Below, in pieces: positions 1 through 6,261 of a DNA stretch of 10,076 nt (position 1 is its first letter; every line of letters starts with the position of its first letter). The stretch lies in NCBI GenBank assembly GCA_903850275.1, contig CAINLH010000079.1, forward strand, positions 1 to 10,076, given 5' to 3'. The DNA comes from an uncultured Acidimicrobium sp. (GTDB taxonomy: Bacteria; Actinomycetota; Acidimicrobiia; Acidimicrobiales; Ilumatobacteraceae). Position numbers and translations under genes: made by a program. The notes beneath the pieces are model-generated. The model searched no databases. It was not told the DNA's origin and worked only from the letters and a program-made list of their open reading frames with translations.

Positions 1-26
1 CGCTCTACCAATTGAGCTATAGCCCC
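1..26 (-). tRNA. 5' part of a tRNA gene, probably tRNA-Ala (cut by window edge)
   Basis: On the minus strand the first 26 bases read as the 5' third of a tRNA: a 7-base acceptor strand GGGGCTA, then TA at positions 8-9, then a D arm with stem GCTC/GAGC and loop AATTGGTA, then G26. The remainder, including the anticodon, lies outside the window. The GGGGCTATAGCTC beginning is typical of bacterial tRNA-Ala, so alanine is the likely identity, but this cannot be proven without the anticodon. The gene lies downstream of the metalloprotease gene in the same orientation, with about 92 bases between them. Confidence 0.85.
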
Positions 27-41
27 GCTATTTCCTGAACG

Positions 42-47
42 ATCATA
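42..47 (-). promoter_or_regulatory. Possible -10 element of the tRNA promoter
   Basis: The minus strand reads TATGAT, one mismatch from TATAAT, 15 bases upstream of the predicted tRNA 5' end. This would give a short leader trimmed by RNase P. No good TTGACA-like -35 is visible 16-18 bases upstream, so the call rests on the -10 and its position only. Confidence 0.4.
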
Positions 48-98
48 GCGTTACGGAAAAGGCATTCCTTGTGGTTCTTCAATCACCATAAGGGTTGC

Positions 99-114
99 TG
101 GCGTTGTTTCGCCA
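99..114 (-). terminator. Weak hairpin after the metalloprotease gene
   Basis: TGGCG and CGCCA can pair as a 5-bp stem around a 6-base loop, starting 5 bases after the TAA stop of the metalloprotease gene. On the minus strand it is not followed by a U run, so it is at best a weak terminator. It could instead be a 3'-end processing or stability element, or chance. Confidence 0.25.
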
Positions 115-118
115 AAAG

Positions 119-1522
119 TTACCCGGCCTTTGATATTTCTACCGTGTCGTATGTGCCGCTCTTAACAAGTTTTACTGTGATGCCGTTTGAAGTAACCGAG
201 TTTCCAACGTCCAAGATCGCATCAAGTATTCCGGGCGTTCCGCAATCGTTTCCAACCAAACCTCGCCCCGATGGTGGCACCAAAATCTGAGTACCTTCAC
301 CATGACCGATTGTTGCGTCAACGATGTACACCAAGACTCCAGCTCTATTGGTTGGAGCCTTACAGTCGTAGCTGGCAGGACGACGCGATTCGACTGCGAG
401 AATTTTCGTCGGAGAAATCTTGATCATTGCCGACTTGATTCCGGTTGTTCGATTATCTATCGGATTCAGCATGATGGTCGTCTTGTTCAAATCTGAATAG
501 TTCTGGCAATAAAGAGATTCGGCTGGTAACCAACCAATAATCCACCGCAGCCAACTGCTCAATGTGCGGGATGGCCCATCTTGGCTCGACAACATGTCGA
601 AGCCACTAAATGGTCCGATTGGCACAGGAATATCAACTTCACCATGGTTGTTCCAGTTGTATTTCAGATCGGGCAATTTGAACATGTGTCCGGTTTCGTG
701 CACCCAATAACTCCAGTAATTCCTCGGCTGGATATCAAAGTAAGAACCAGCCAAGGCGTAATTCATGATTTGCCCCTCGTTGGTCGGTATCGGTGCCGAA
801 AGATTCAAATCCTTGAACGCTTGCGAGCTCTCAACAAAAACTTTTTGATCCTTCGGTGCCAAGAAATACACGGCCCTCACACCGGTGAAATCGACGTACG
901 GATCGGCCGCAGCAATCGCTGCCTTTGCCATCGCATCGCCCCCACCAGATCGAGCCTGATAGTAAGTCGATGCAGATCCTGGTACCCGCACATATTTGTC
1001 ATAAGTTGACCAGACAAATGAAACTTTGCCTTCAGAAACAGTGTCAAACCAGCTGTTAAAGAGTTTTATCTGATCCGTTACGCGTGCGAGCGGATTTGCT
1101 TCCCCTGGTAAATCGGCCCAATCAATTGGAATGAGTACGACCTTGAAGGTGCCGGACGGTTCGAGATTGCCTCCAATTGGAGGAAACGCCACAAAAATGT
1201 TTCCATACTTTGCGCGTTCCGGACTCGCCTCAACGAGTTTGCATTGTTCTGTACTTACACCCGTAGTAGTGGGAGCAAGATACGTTTCAGTTGGCTGCGA
1301 AGTTGAACTCTTCTTGCCTTTTGCTGTTACTGGCTTCGCCTTCCAAACATTCTTTTTCCCAGATGCAACGCAAATGTAACTCACGCCTTTCGTGGTTTGC
1401 GTTAAACCAGCCTTACTGCATTTGCCTCCGTTGGCTGCGGCTCCAACTATCACGCAAGTTGATGAGAGGAAAATAACAAAACTCAGCGCAAGAACTTTGA
1501 CAGGTATCGATAAACGACTCAT
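119..1522 (-). CDS. Secreted M6-like zinc metalloprotease
   Basis: Predicted 467-residue exported protein. I chose the ATG at 1522 because it begins just before the signal peptide and 5 bases after the rsfS stop. A longer in-frame start at 1552 would overlap rsfS. Residues about 7-30 form a signal peptide ending GAAA. Residues 35-61 hold a small cysteine-pair module with C35 and C51 followed by KKNVW, a pattern I recall from other actinobacterial exported proteins. The catalytic signature HETGH is at 275-279, followed by LPD at 283-285 and GFDMLSS at 307-313. This matches the HExxH, LPDLYD and DLM/S layout of M6 (immune inhibitor A-like) peptidases. The likely role is extracellular zinc-dependent proteolysis; the substrate is unknown. 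The gene is AT-rich: two hand-counted 60-base lines gave 38% and 45% GC, against 57% in a line of the sigma gene, which may mean recent acquisition. The fold call is firm on the zinc motif; the exact family is less sure. Confidence 0.75.
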   Translation of the reverse strand: MSRLSIPVKVLALSFVIFLSSTCVIVGAAANGGKCSKAGLTQTTKGVSYICVASGKKNVWKAKPVTAKGKKSSTSQPTETYLAPTTTGVSTEQCKLVEASPERAKYGNIFVAFPPIGGNLEPSGTFKVVLIPIDWADLPGEANPLARVTDQIKLFNSWFDTVSEGKVSFVWSTYDKYVRVPGSASTYYQARSGGGDAMAKAAIAAADPYVDFTGVRAVYFLAPKDQKVFVESSQAFKDLNLSAPIPTNEGQIMNYALAGSYFDIQPRNYWSYWVHETGHMFKLPDLKYNWNNHGEVDIPVPIGPFSGFDMLSSQDGPSRTLSSWLRWIIGWLPAESLYCQNYSDLNKTTIMLNPIDNRTTGIKSAMIKISPTKILAVESRRPASYDCKAPTNRAGVLVYIVDATIGHGEGTQILVPPSGRGLVGNDCGTPGILDAILDVGNSVTSNGITVKLVKSGTYDTVEISKAG

Positions 1523-1527
1523 CAGAT

Positions 1528-1902
1528 TTAATCCCTTACCGAGGATTGCCAACTGACTACAGGAACATCGGTATAGAGGCGCTCAATTTCGTAGAACTCG
1601 CGCATTTCCTCGGCGAAAATGTGGACAATCACGTCGCCGTAGTCGAGCAGCACCCACTGCTGTTCGCCGGCACCCTCGCTTCGTAGCAGTGCTCGGCCAA
1701 GTTGCTCGCGTACTTGGGTGGTGATTTCGCTGGCGATTGTGCGCACTTGGCGCGAGTTGCTGGCGCTGGTGACCACAAACATTTCGGTAATCGCAAGAAC
1801 ATCACCAACATCAAGCACCTGAATGTTGCTGCCCTGCTTTTCGTCGGCTGCGCGCGCGGCGATGATGGCCACTTCTCGCGCACTTGCCACAGCGTTATTC
1901 AT
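1528..1902 (-). CDS. rsfS: Ribosomal silencing factor RsfS (Iojap/DUF143 family)
   Basis: A 124-residue protein of normal length for the family. RsfS binds ribosomal protein uL14 on the large subunit and blocks joining of the subunits, lowering translation when nutrients are short. Family signatures are visible: ITEMFVVTSASNSRQV at 38-53 and WVLLDYGDVIVHIF at 83-96, followed by R101, FYEIERLY (103-110) and D112. I chose the ATG at 1902 because the protein then begins in step with the family. An in-frame start at 1956 would add an 18-residue arginine- and proline-rich extension with no family match. With this start the gene overlaps the end of the upstream gene by 8 bases (ATGAATAA), which suggests translational coupling. 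The nadD to rsfS order is a common conserved neighbourhood in Actinobacteria. Confidence 0.93.
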   Translation of the reverse strand: MNNAVASAREVAIIAARAADEKQGSNIQVLDVGDVLAITEMFVVTSASNSRQVRTIASEITTQVREQLGRALLRSEGAGEQQWVLLDYGDVIVHIFAEEMREFYEIERLYTDVPVVSWQSSVRD

Positions 1903-3193
1903 CTGCGGCAATCGTGGTGGGTGGCAGCGCCGGCGACGAACCGAGGAAGTTGACAAAGTCCTGGCCGATGACGATCTGTGCGCTGATTCCCTCTACCGGT
2001 TTCTTCAACTGCTGATATTTCAGTGGCCCAAGCACCGCTTCGAGGCCAACCTTTGCCAACTCCACCATTGCCTTATCGGAGTAACGGAAAATAGTTTGCT
2101 GCGGCGGCGTGTCGGTGAGTTCGCGAATGAGCACGACCGAAGCGCCGATGTAGTTGAGGCGCTCGACAACTGCGCGCGTGACGTTGGCATCGTTCAATGA
2201 ACTATCAACCTGAATTGCTAGCGAGCCAGATGGAAGCGAGAGGCTGCTTGGCGCAACACTTGCCATGATCATCAAAACTTCGAACCGATCGAGTGCGTAC
2301 AAGTCGAGCAGTGCTGGGTTGTCGGCGCCACTAAGCGGCTGGGCCGACAGCTGCCAAACCTGAACGGGGCCGGCAAATACACGGCGCATGAACGTGCCGA
2401 TGTCTGTAGGCACTTCGTTAGGTGTGCTCGTTGGTGAGAGTTGCAGTTGCTCGGGCGGTAACCCAGTGCCAACTGCCGAAGCAATGCCTGCCCACAGCGA
2501 CTTGATGCGCGGCAAACGTGTTGACTCTGGCTCGCTCAGTTTTTGTGCCATCAATGTAAGAGTCATTTGGTCGGCGGTCAATGTTTGGGTGCCTGCAGGA
2601 AACACTTCGGTGTCGGTTGCAATGGGTTGCGGCGGCAGCGTTGTCTCGGTTGAGCGACGCTTCACCGTGGTGGTGGTTGCCGGGTCGGGCATGACAAGTG
2701 AAGTATTGATCAATGGAACGTCAAAGGTGACGTCCACAGTGGGAAGCATGCTGAACACGTTGGTGATGTCGGTTGCACTGACAGCACCTACCACGCTGAA
2801 TGAAACATCGAGCAAGCCCTCGACATCCAACTGCAAAGCAGCGAGACCAGCCTGAGTGAACGAATCGCCCACGCGACGTGGTGCTTCGTTACCAATGATT
2901 TCGGCACGCGAACCAACCGGGATGGAAACAATGGTGCCGCCAGCGCCCGATGGGTCGAGCACGAACGCGGTAAGCGAAGTAGCAACGTTGACGTCGTTAA
3001 CGGTGACCAATAATGCGGCGGGTGTTGCGGGGATTTTGAGTGCACCGGAAGCATCAACGTTTTTGCCCCCCGACGAATTGAGCAACGTGCGTGCACCATA
3101 CACACCACCAATGGGCAGCAGGCACGCTGCGCCAATGCCGCACAGCATGGCGGCAAGCAGACGCTTTCGTTGTCGGGAAACTATTGCGGTCAT
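1895..3193 (-). CDS. Membrane-anchored protein with degenerate LCP domain and LytR C-terminal domain
   Basis: A 432-residue protein. Residues 1-10 are basic and 11-37 form one transmembrane helix, so the rest should lie outside the membrane. Residues about 58-240 follow the outline of an LCP (LytR-CpsA-Psr) domain, the enzymes that attach teichoic acid, arabinogalactan or capsule polymers to peptidoglycan: PAALLVTVND, FVLDP, IVSIPVGSR, then GTQTLTADQM and RLPRIKSLWAGI. The usual catalytic and phosphate-binding residues are missing: the RxDT motif is absent near 66-75, and SIPRD reads SIPVG at 90-94. A threonine- and proline-rich insert lies at 170-200. Residues about 324-412 fit the LytR_C domain, including the VDSSLNDANVTRAVVERL stretch and a terminal IVIGQDF. 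It starts 3 bases after the nadD stop. Inference: a non-catalytic cell-envelope protein, perhaps binding glycan or a partner LCP enzyme. Confidence 0.75.
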   Translation of the reverse strand: MTAIVSRQRKRLLAAMLCGIGAACLLPIGGVYGARTLLNSSGGKNVDASGALKIPATPAALLVTVNDVNVATSLTAFVLDPSGAGGTIVSIPVGSRAEIIGNEAPRRVGDSFTQAGLAALQLDVEGLLDVSFSVVGAVSATDITNVFSMLPTVDVTFDVPLINTSLVMPDPATTTTVKRRSTETTLPPQPIATDTEVFPAGTQTLTADQMTLTLMAQKLSEPESTRLPRIKSLWAGIASAVGTGLPPEQLQLSPTSTPNEVPTDIGTFMRRVFAGPVQVWQLSAQPLSGADNPALLDLYALDRFEVLMIMASVAPSSLSLPSGSLAIQVDSSLNDANVTRAVVERLNYIGASVVLIRELTDTPPQQTIFRYSDKAMVELAKVGLEAVLGPLKYQQLKKPVEGISAQIVIGQDFVNFLGSSPALPPTTIAADE

Positions 3194-3196
3194 GGA

Positions 3197-3805
3197 CTAA
3201 GAGATTCTTCCACCTGAGCCGTACAAACCACGCTTCTCGATTTCTGCCAATACAGGTGCAGTCACCAAATAGTCGAGCGGTCGGCCGTCGGTGAAGCGAG
3301 CCCGCAAATCGGTGCTGCTTACTTCGAGGCGCGGAGACTCGACACGCAACCATTCGAATTGTGAGGGAAGTTGCACGCTGACACCGGGCCGGTCGACAAC
3401 CACCAATTGTGATTGCGCCACAACAGACTCGACGCGCTCCCAAGTTGGCAAGCCGGCAGCAGCGTCGTCACCAACGATGGTGAACAACTGCGCATCCGGA
3501 TACTTGAGCGACATTGTTTCCAATGTGTCTGCAGTGAAGCTTGGGCCACCGCGGTCGATCTCGTCGCGCCCCGCAACCAAACCCTCCACATCGCTCACTG
3601 CTGCTTCGACTAACGCCAACCGATCTAGCGCGCGAGTGACGCCTCGCTCGGAAGACTTTTGCCACGGGTCGTGCGCAACCATCAACACCACAAGATCCAA
3701 GTTGAGGGCGTGGCGAACGTTGACCGCAGTGACCAAGTGGCCCACATGTGGTGGGTCGAAGGTGCCGCCGAAGAGGCCGACTCGGCGAATGACGGTTTGG
3801 GGCAC
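3197..3805 (-). CDS. nadD: Nicotinate-mononucleotide adenylyltransferase
   Basis: A 202-residue cytosolic enzyme that joins nicotinate mononucleotide and ATP to give deamido-NAD and pyrophosphate, the shared step of de novo NAD synthesis and of salvage through nicotinate. The nucleotidyltransferase signature GGTFDPPHVGH is at 13-23, with the two histidines that handle ATP. VGDDAAAGLPTW at 111-122 fits the family GxDxxxxLxxW, and SSTDLR at 163-168 is the late ATP-contact motif (usually SSTxIR). The length is normal. The start is GTG: it is the first start codon after an in-frame TAG 12 bases upstream, and it is placed for a leaderless transcript. The gene heads a tight minus-strand unit with the LytR_C protein and rsfS, a common actinobacterial order. 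Confidence 0.95.
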   Translation of the reverse strand: MPQTVIRRVGLFGGTFDPPHVGHLVTAVNVRHALNLDLVVLMVAHDPWQKSSERGVTRALDRLALVEAAVSDVEGLVAGRDEIDRGGPSFTADTLETMSLKYPDAQLFTIVGDDAAAGLPTWERVESVVAQSQLVVVDRPGVSVQLPSQFEWLRVESPRLEVSSTDLRARFTDGRPLDYLVTAPVLAEIEKRGLYGSGGRIS

Positions 3806-3811
3806 CCCTGC

Positions 3812-3817
3812 AGTCTA
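3812..3817 (-). promoter_or_regulatory. -10 element for a leaderless nadD transcript
   Basis: The minus strand reads TAGACT, fitting the actinobacterial TANNNT -10 pattern, then exactly 6 bases (GCAGGG), then the nadD GTG. Transcription would begin at or next to the start codon. A weaker alternative is TTGCAA (3851-3856) with TAGAAG (3829-3834) at a 16-base spacing. No convincing -35 accompanies TAGACT. Confidence 0.5.
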
Positions 3818-3994
3818 AGAAAGCCGTGCTTCTACCCCTCTCATAACAATTTGCAACCCGAGGCCAATTCGGCCAACCCTCAGAGTCCGATGAAAGCCAA
3901 TGCCCGTATGGAAATAAAAGTTTCAAGAAATTTGTTCTAACCCCTTCCAATATTTCTGCCGATGAACTAATGTCACATACCCCACTAATAGCAA

Positions 3995-4033
3995 CCCCCC
4001 AAAACCCCCCACCCCCCAAGAAACGGTCCCCCC
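3995..4033 (-). repeat. Four C6 tracts (G6 on minus strand), candidate G-quadruplex
   Basis: C6 runs occupy 3995-4000, 4005-4010, 4012-4017 and 4028-4033, the last touching the ATG of the sigma factor gene. The minus strand therefore carries four G6 runs with loops of 10, 1 and 4 bases, which meets the usual G-quadruplex pattern. The plus strand could form an i-motif. The run replaces the place where a Shine-Dalgarno sequence would be expected. Confidence 0.7.
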
Positions 4034-4861
4034 ATGTCTGATGCAATTGGTCTCTACCTCAACGAAATTGGCAAAGTACCCCTGCTGAACGCAGAGGACG
4101 AGCGCAACCTGTCCAAGGCCATCGAAAAGGGCCGTGACGCCACCGCAAAGCTGGCAGCCGGCGAGCGTGGCGCAGCACTTCGCGCCGATTTGCGCGCCGC
4201 AGCCAAGGCCAAGGATCACTTCATCCGCTCCAACCTCCGACTGGTGGTCTCTATTGCCCGCCGTTACCCATTGCCACAGGGCATGGACTTGCTGGACTTG
4301 ATCCAGGAAGGCAACTTGGGCCTGGAGCACGCAGTCGACAAGTTCGACTGGCGCCGTGGATTTAAATTTTCGACTTACGCAACATTCTGGATTCGTCAGG
4401 CCATTGGCCGTGCACTCGACCAGAAGGCAAGCCTCATCCGTATTCCTGGCGATCGCTCGGCAACAGTGCGCGCAGCACTTCGTCAGGGCTCGGGCGATGC
4501 CGAAGGCCTCGACTCGATGAACGCCGAACTGCACCGCCTCACCACCCCAGTGTCGCTCGACAAAACCATTGGCGACGACGGCGACGCAACGCTTGGCGAC
4601 TTGGTTCCTAACGACGACATCAGCCCAGAAGAGGCCGTGATGTCGATGGTTGAAACCGACTTGCTTGACAACTTGCTGAACACCTTGGACGAGCGTGCTC
4701 GTTACGCGGTGGAAGCACGCTTCGGCATGCATGACGGCGAGCGCAAGAGCTTCCGTCAGGTTGGCGAAGAGCTTGGCGTTACAGCAGAGGCAGCCCGCCG
4801 TTTGGTGAGCCGTGCCGTTGATTCGTTGCGCGACGACGCTGGCGATTTCCTGACCGTCTAA
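4034..4861 (+). CDS. Sigma-70 family sigma factor, primary-like (group 2 type), divergent
   Basis: A 275-residue sigma factor that would direct RNA polymerase to a promoter set. Region 1.2 lies at about 2-34 (IGLYLNEIGKVPLLNAEDE), regions 2.1-2.4 at about 60-130 (NLRLVVSIARRYP, DLIQEGNLGL, FKFSTYATFWIRQAIGRAL) and region 4 at about 205-268. There is no long region 1.1. Region 3 is short: about 41 residues from IRIP to PVSLD, compared with about 60 in primary sigma factors. Contact residues differ from E. coli RpoD as aligned by eye: W433 is F118, T440 is G125, the extended -10 residues H455 and E458 become D and A, and in region 4.2 the VTRERIRQIE stretch reads VTAEAARRLV. The ATG directly follows a C6 run and no Shine-Dalgarno is visible. 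Its family is certain; promoter specificity is probably altered. Neighbouring genes give no clue to the regulon. Confidence 0.9.
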   Translation: MSDAIGLYLNEIGKVPLLNAEDERNLSKAIEKGRDATAKLAAGERGAALRADLRAAAKAKDHFIRSNLRLVVSIARRYPLPQGMDLLDLIQEGNLGLEHAVDKFDWRRGFKFSTYATFWIRQAIGRALDQKASLIRIPGDRSATVRAALRQGSGDAEGLDSMNAELHRLTTPVSLDKTIGDDGDATLGDLVPNDDISPEEAVMSMVETDLLDNLLNTLDERARYAVEARFGMHDGERKSFRQVGEELGVTAEAARRLVSRAVDSLRDDAGDFLTV

Positions 4862-4875
4862 ACCCGCTGGGTTTA
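4859..4875 (+). terminator. Small hairpin at the sigma factor stop codon
   Basis: TAAACCC and GGGTTTA pair as a perfect 7-bp stem around GCT, beginning with the TAA stop codon itself. No T run follows, so termination would be weak or absent. It may stabilise the mRNA end, or act as an attenuating structure before the DAHP synthase gene. Confidence 0.3.
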
Positions 4876-4890
4876 GCGCGATCGAGTTCG

Positions 4891-4896
4891 TACACT
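4891..4896 (+). promoter_or_regulatory. -10 element upstream of the DAHP synthase gene
   Basis: TACACT fits the TANNNT pattern and lies 12 bases before the ATG. Initiation about 7 bases downstream would leave a leader of roughly 6 bases. No clear Shine-Dalgarno is present in the 47 bases between the sigma stop and this ATG, and no strong -35 is seen. The same hexamer is used before the MFS gene. Confidence 0.4.
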
Positions 4897-4908
4897 TCCC
4901 ATTGACGT

Positions 4909-6261
4909 ATGAGCACACGTAATTGGACACCCTCTTCATGGCAGGCATTCCCTGCCGTGCAACAGCCAAACTGGCCCGACGCTGCGCACCTTGATGGCGC
5001 GCTGAAACAAATCGCGTCGTTTCCTCCACTGGTGTTTGCAGGTGAGGCTCGCTCGTTGCAGGCCGCACTTGGCCAGGTGGCAAGCGGCAACGCATTTTTG
5101 TTGCAGGCCGGCGACTGTGCCGAAAGCTTCGAAGAATTTACTGCGGTAAACATTCGCGAAAAGTTGCGCGTGATTTTGCAGATGGCAGTGATGCTCACCT
5201 ACTCCATGGGCGTACCCGTGGTGAAGGTTGGCCGCATTGCCGGACAGTTTGCTAAGCCACGTTCGAACGACACCGAAATGGTGGACGGCAACGAGTTGCC
5301 AGTGTTCCGTGGCCACATGGTGAACGACCCAATCGCAAATCTTGATGCACGAGTGCCAAACCCACAACGTTTGGTGCAGGCATACCATCAGGCCGCAAGC
5401 ACGCTCAACTTGGTGCGCGCGTTTACAAAAGGCGGCTTCGCCGACTTGAACCGCGTGCATTCCTGGAACCAAGAGTTTGTTGCAACAAGCGCAGAGGGCC
5501 AGCGATACGAACAAGTTGCGTCGGAAGTAGAGCGCGCGCTTGCATTCATGCGTGCCTGCGGCATCGACACCGAGACCAATAACGCACTGCACCAGGTGGA
5601 TGTGTACACCAGCCACGAGGCACTGATTTTGGGCTACGAAGAGGCGCTCACCCGCCAAGATTCGCTTACTGGCGGTTGGTACGACTGCAGCGCGCACATG
5701 TTGTGGATTGGTGAGCGAACCCGCCAACTCGACGGCGCACATGTGGAGTTTTTGCGCGGCGTAGAAAACCCGCTGGGTTGCAAGATCGGCAAGACAACCG
5801 ACGTCGATTACGTGTTGTCGCTGTGCGAGAAACTAAACCCTGCACGCATACCAGGCCGCCTCACGCTTATTTCGCGCATGGGTGCCAGCAGCGTTGAAGA
5901 CTCGCTTCGCCCATTGCTTCGCGCAGTGCGCGACGCCGGCCACCCAGTGGTGTGGGCATGCGACCCGATGCACGCCAACACTTTCACTGCACCAAACGGC
6001 CGAAAGACCCGCAACTTCGAAGACATCATGAGCGAAATCGTTGGCTTCGTGAAGGCTCACCGCGCAGAAGGCACATGGCCAGGCGGCATCCACATCGAAC
6101 TCACCGGCGACAACGTGACCGAGTGCCTTGGCGGCTCGGAAGGCGTCAGCAACGAAGACTTGGACACGCGCTACGAAACGGTGTGCGACCCACGCCTCAA
6201 CGCTCGCCAGTCGTTGGATTTGGCATTCCGCGTTGCAGAACTGATTCGCAGCAATACTTAG
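4909..6261 (+). CDS. Class II 3-deoxy-D-arabino-heptulosonate 7-phosphate synthase
   Basis: A 450-residue cytosolic enzyme that condenses phosphoenolpyruvate and erythrose 4-phosphate, the entry reaction of the shikimate pathway to aromatic amino acids. It is the class II (AroA-II) type. FLLQAGDCAESF is at 63-74 and VVKVGRIAGQFAKPRS at 104-119. The four metal ligands of the family are all present: C70, H355 in CDPMHAN, E397 in HIELTG and D427 in CDPRLN. Compared from memory with M. tuberculosis AroG (about 462 residues), the N-terminus is shorter and reads like plant enzymes (WTPSSWQAFPAVQQPNWPD, FPPLVFAGEARSL). The middle block YDCSAHMLWIGERTRQLDGA is also plant-like. The next gene overlaps its stop by one base. 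The function is secure; allosteric control by aromatic amino acids cannot be read from the sequence. Confidence 0.96.
   Translation: MSTRNWTPSSWQAFPAVQQPNWPDAAHLDGALKQIASFPPLVFAGEARSLQAALGQVASGNAFLLQAGDCAESFEEFTAVNIREKLRVILQMAVMLTYSMGVPVVKVGRIAGQFAKPRSNDTEMVDGNELPVFRGHMVNDPIANLDARVPNPQRLVQAYHQAASTLNLVRAFTKGGFADLNRVHSWNQEFVATSAEGQRYEQVASEVERALAFMRACGIDTETNNALHQVDVYTSHEALILGYEEALTRQDSLTGGWYDCSAHMLWIGERTRQLDGAHVEFLRGVENPLGCKIGKTTDVDYVLSLCEKLNPARIPGRLTLISRMGASSVEDSLRPLLRAVRDAGHPVVWACDPMHANTFTAPNGRKTRNFEDIMSEIVGFVKAHRAEGTWPGGIHIELTGDNVTECLGGSEGVSNEDLDTRYETVCDPRLNARQSLDLAFRVAELIRSNT

Larger units (their letters stand above)
3806..4033. other. Divergent intergenic region between nadD and the sigma factor gene
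   Basis: This 228-base gap is the largest non-coding stretch in the window. The nadD side carries the TAGACT element. The middle (3908-3965) is AT-rich, with a short TTTCAAGAAA palindrome at 3921-3930. For the plus-strand gene, TAATAG at 3986-3991 and TAATGT at 3968-3973 are weak -10 candidates without good -35 partners. The last 39 bases are dominated by C runs. I see no small ORF, tRNA or riboswitch-like structure here. Confidence 0.6.

Noticed and set aside
1903..1956. Longer rsfS start at 1956
   Set aside because: The extra 18 residues are arginine/proline-rich, lie inside the upstream gene and do not belong to the family. The ATG at 1902 gives the normal length.
3923..5095. Long open frame on the minus strand opposite the sigma factor and DAHP synthase starts
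   Set aside because: It is antisense to two certain genes, crosses their intergenic region, and its translation is rich in Cys, His and Gln with no recognisable domain. It is a by-product of codon bias.
5952..6260. Extended N-terminus for the beta-lactamase-fold protein
   Set aside because: The frame is open but lies wholly inside the DAHP synthase gene, and its translation is arginine- and histidine-rich with no family match. The GTG at 6261 fits better.
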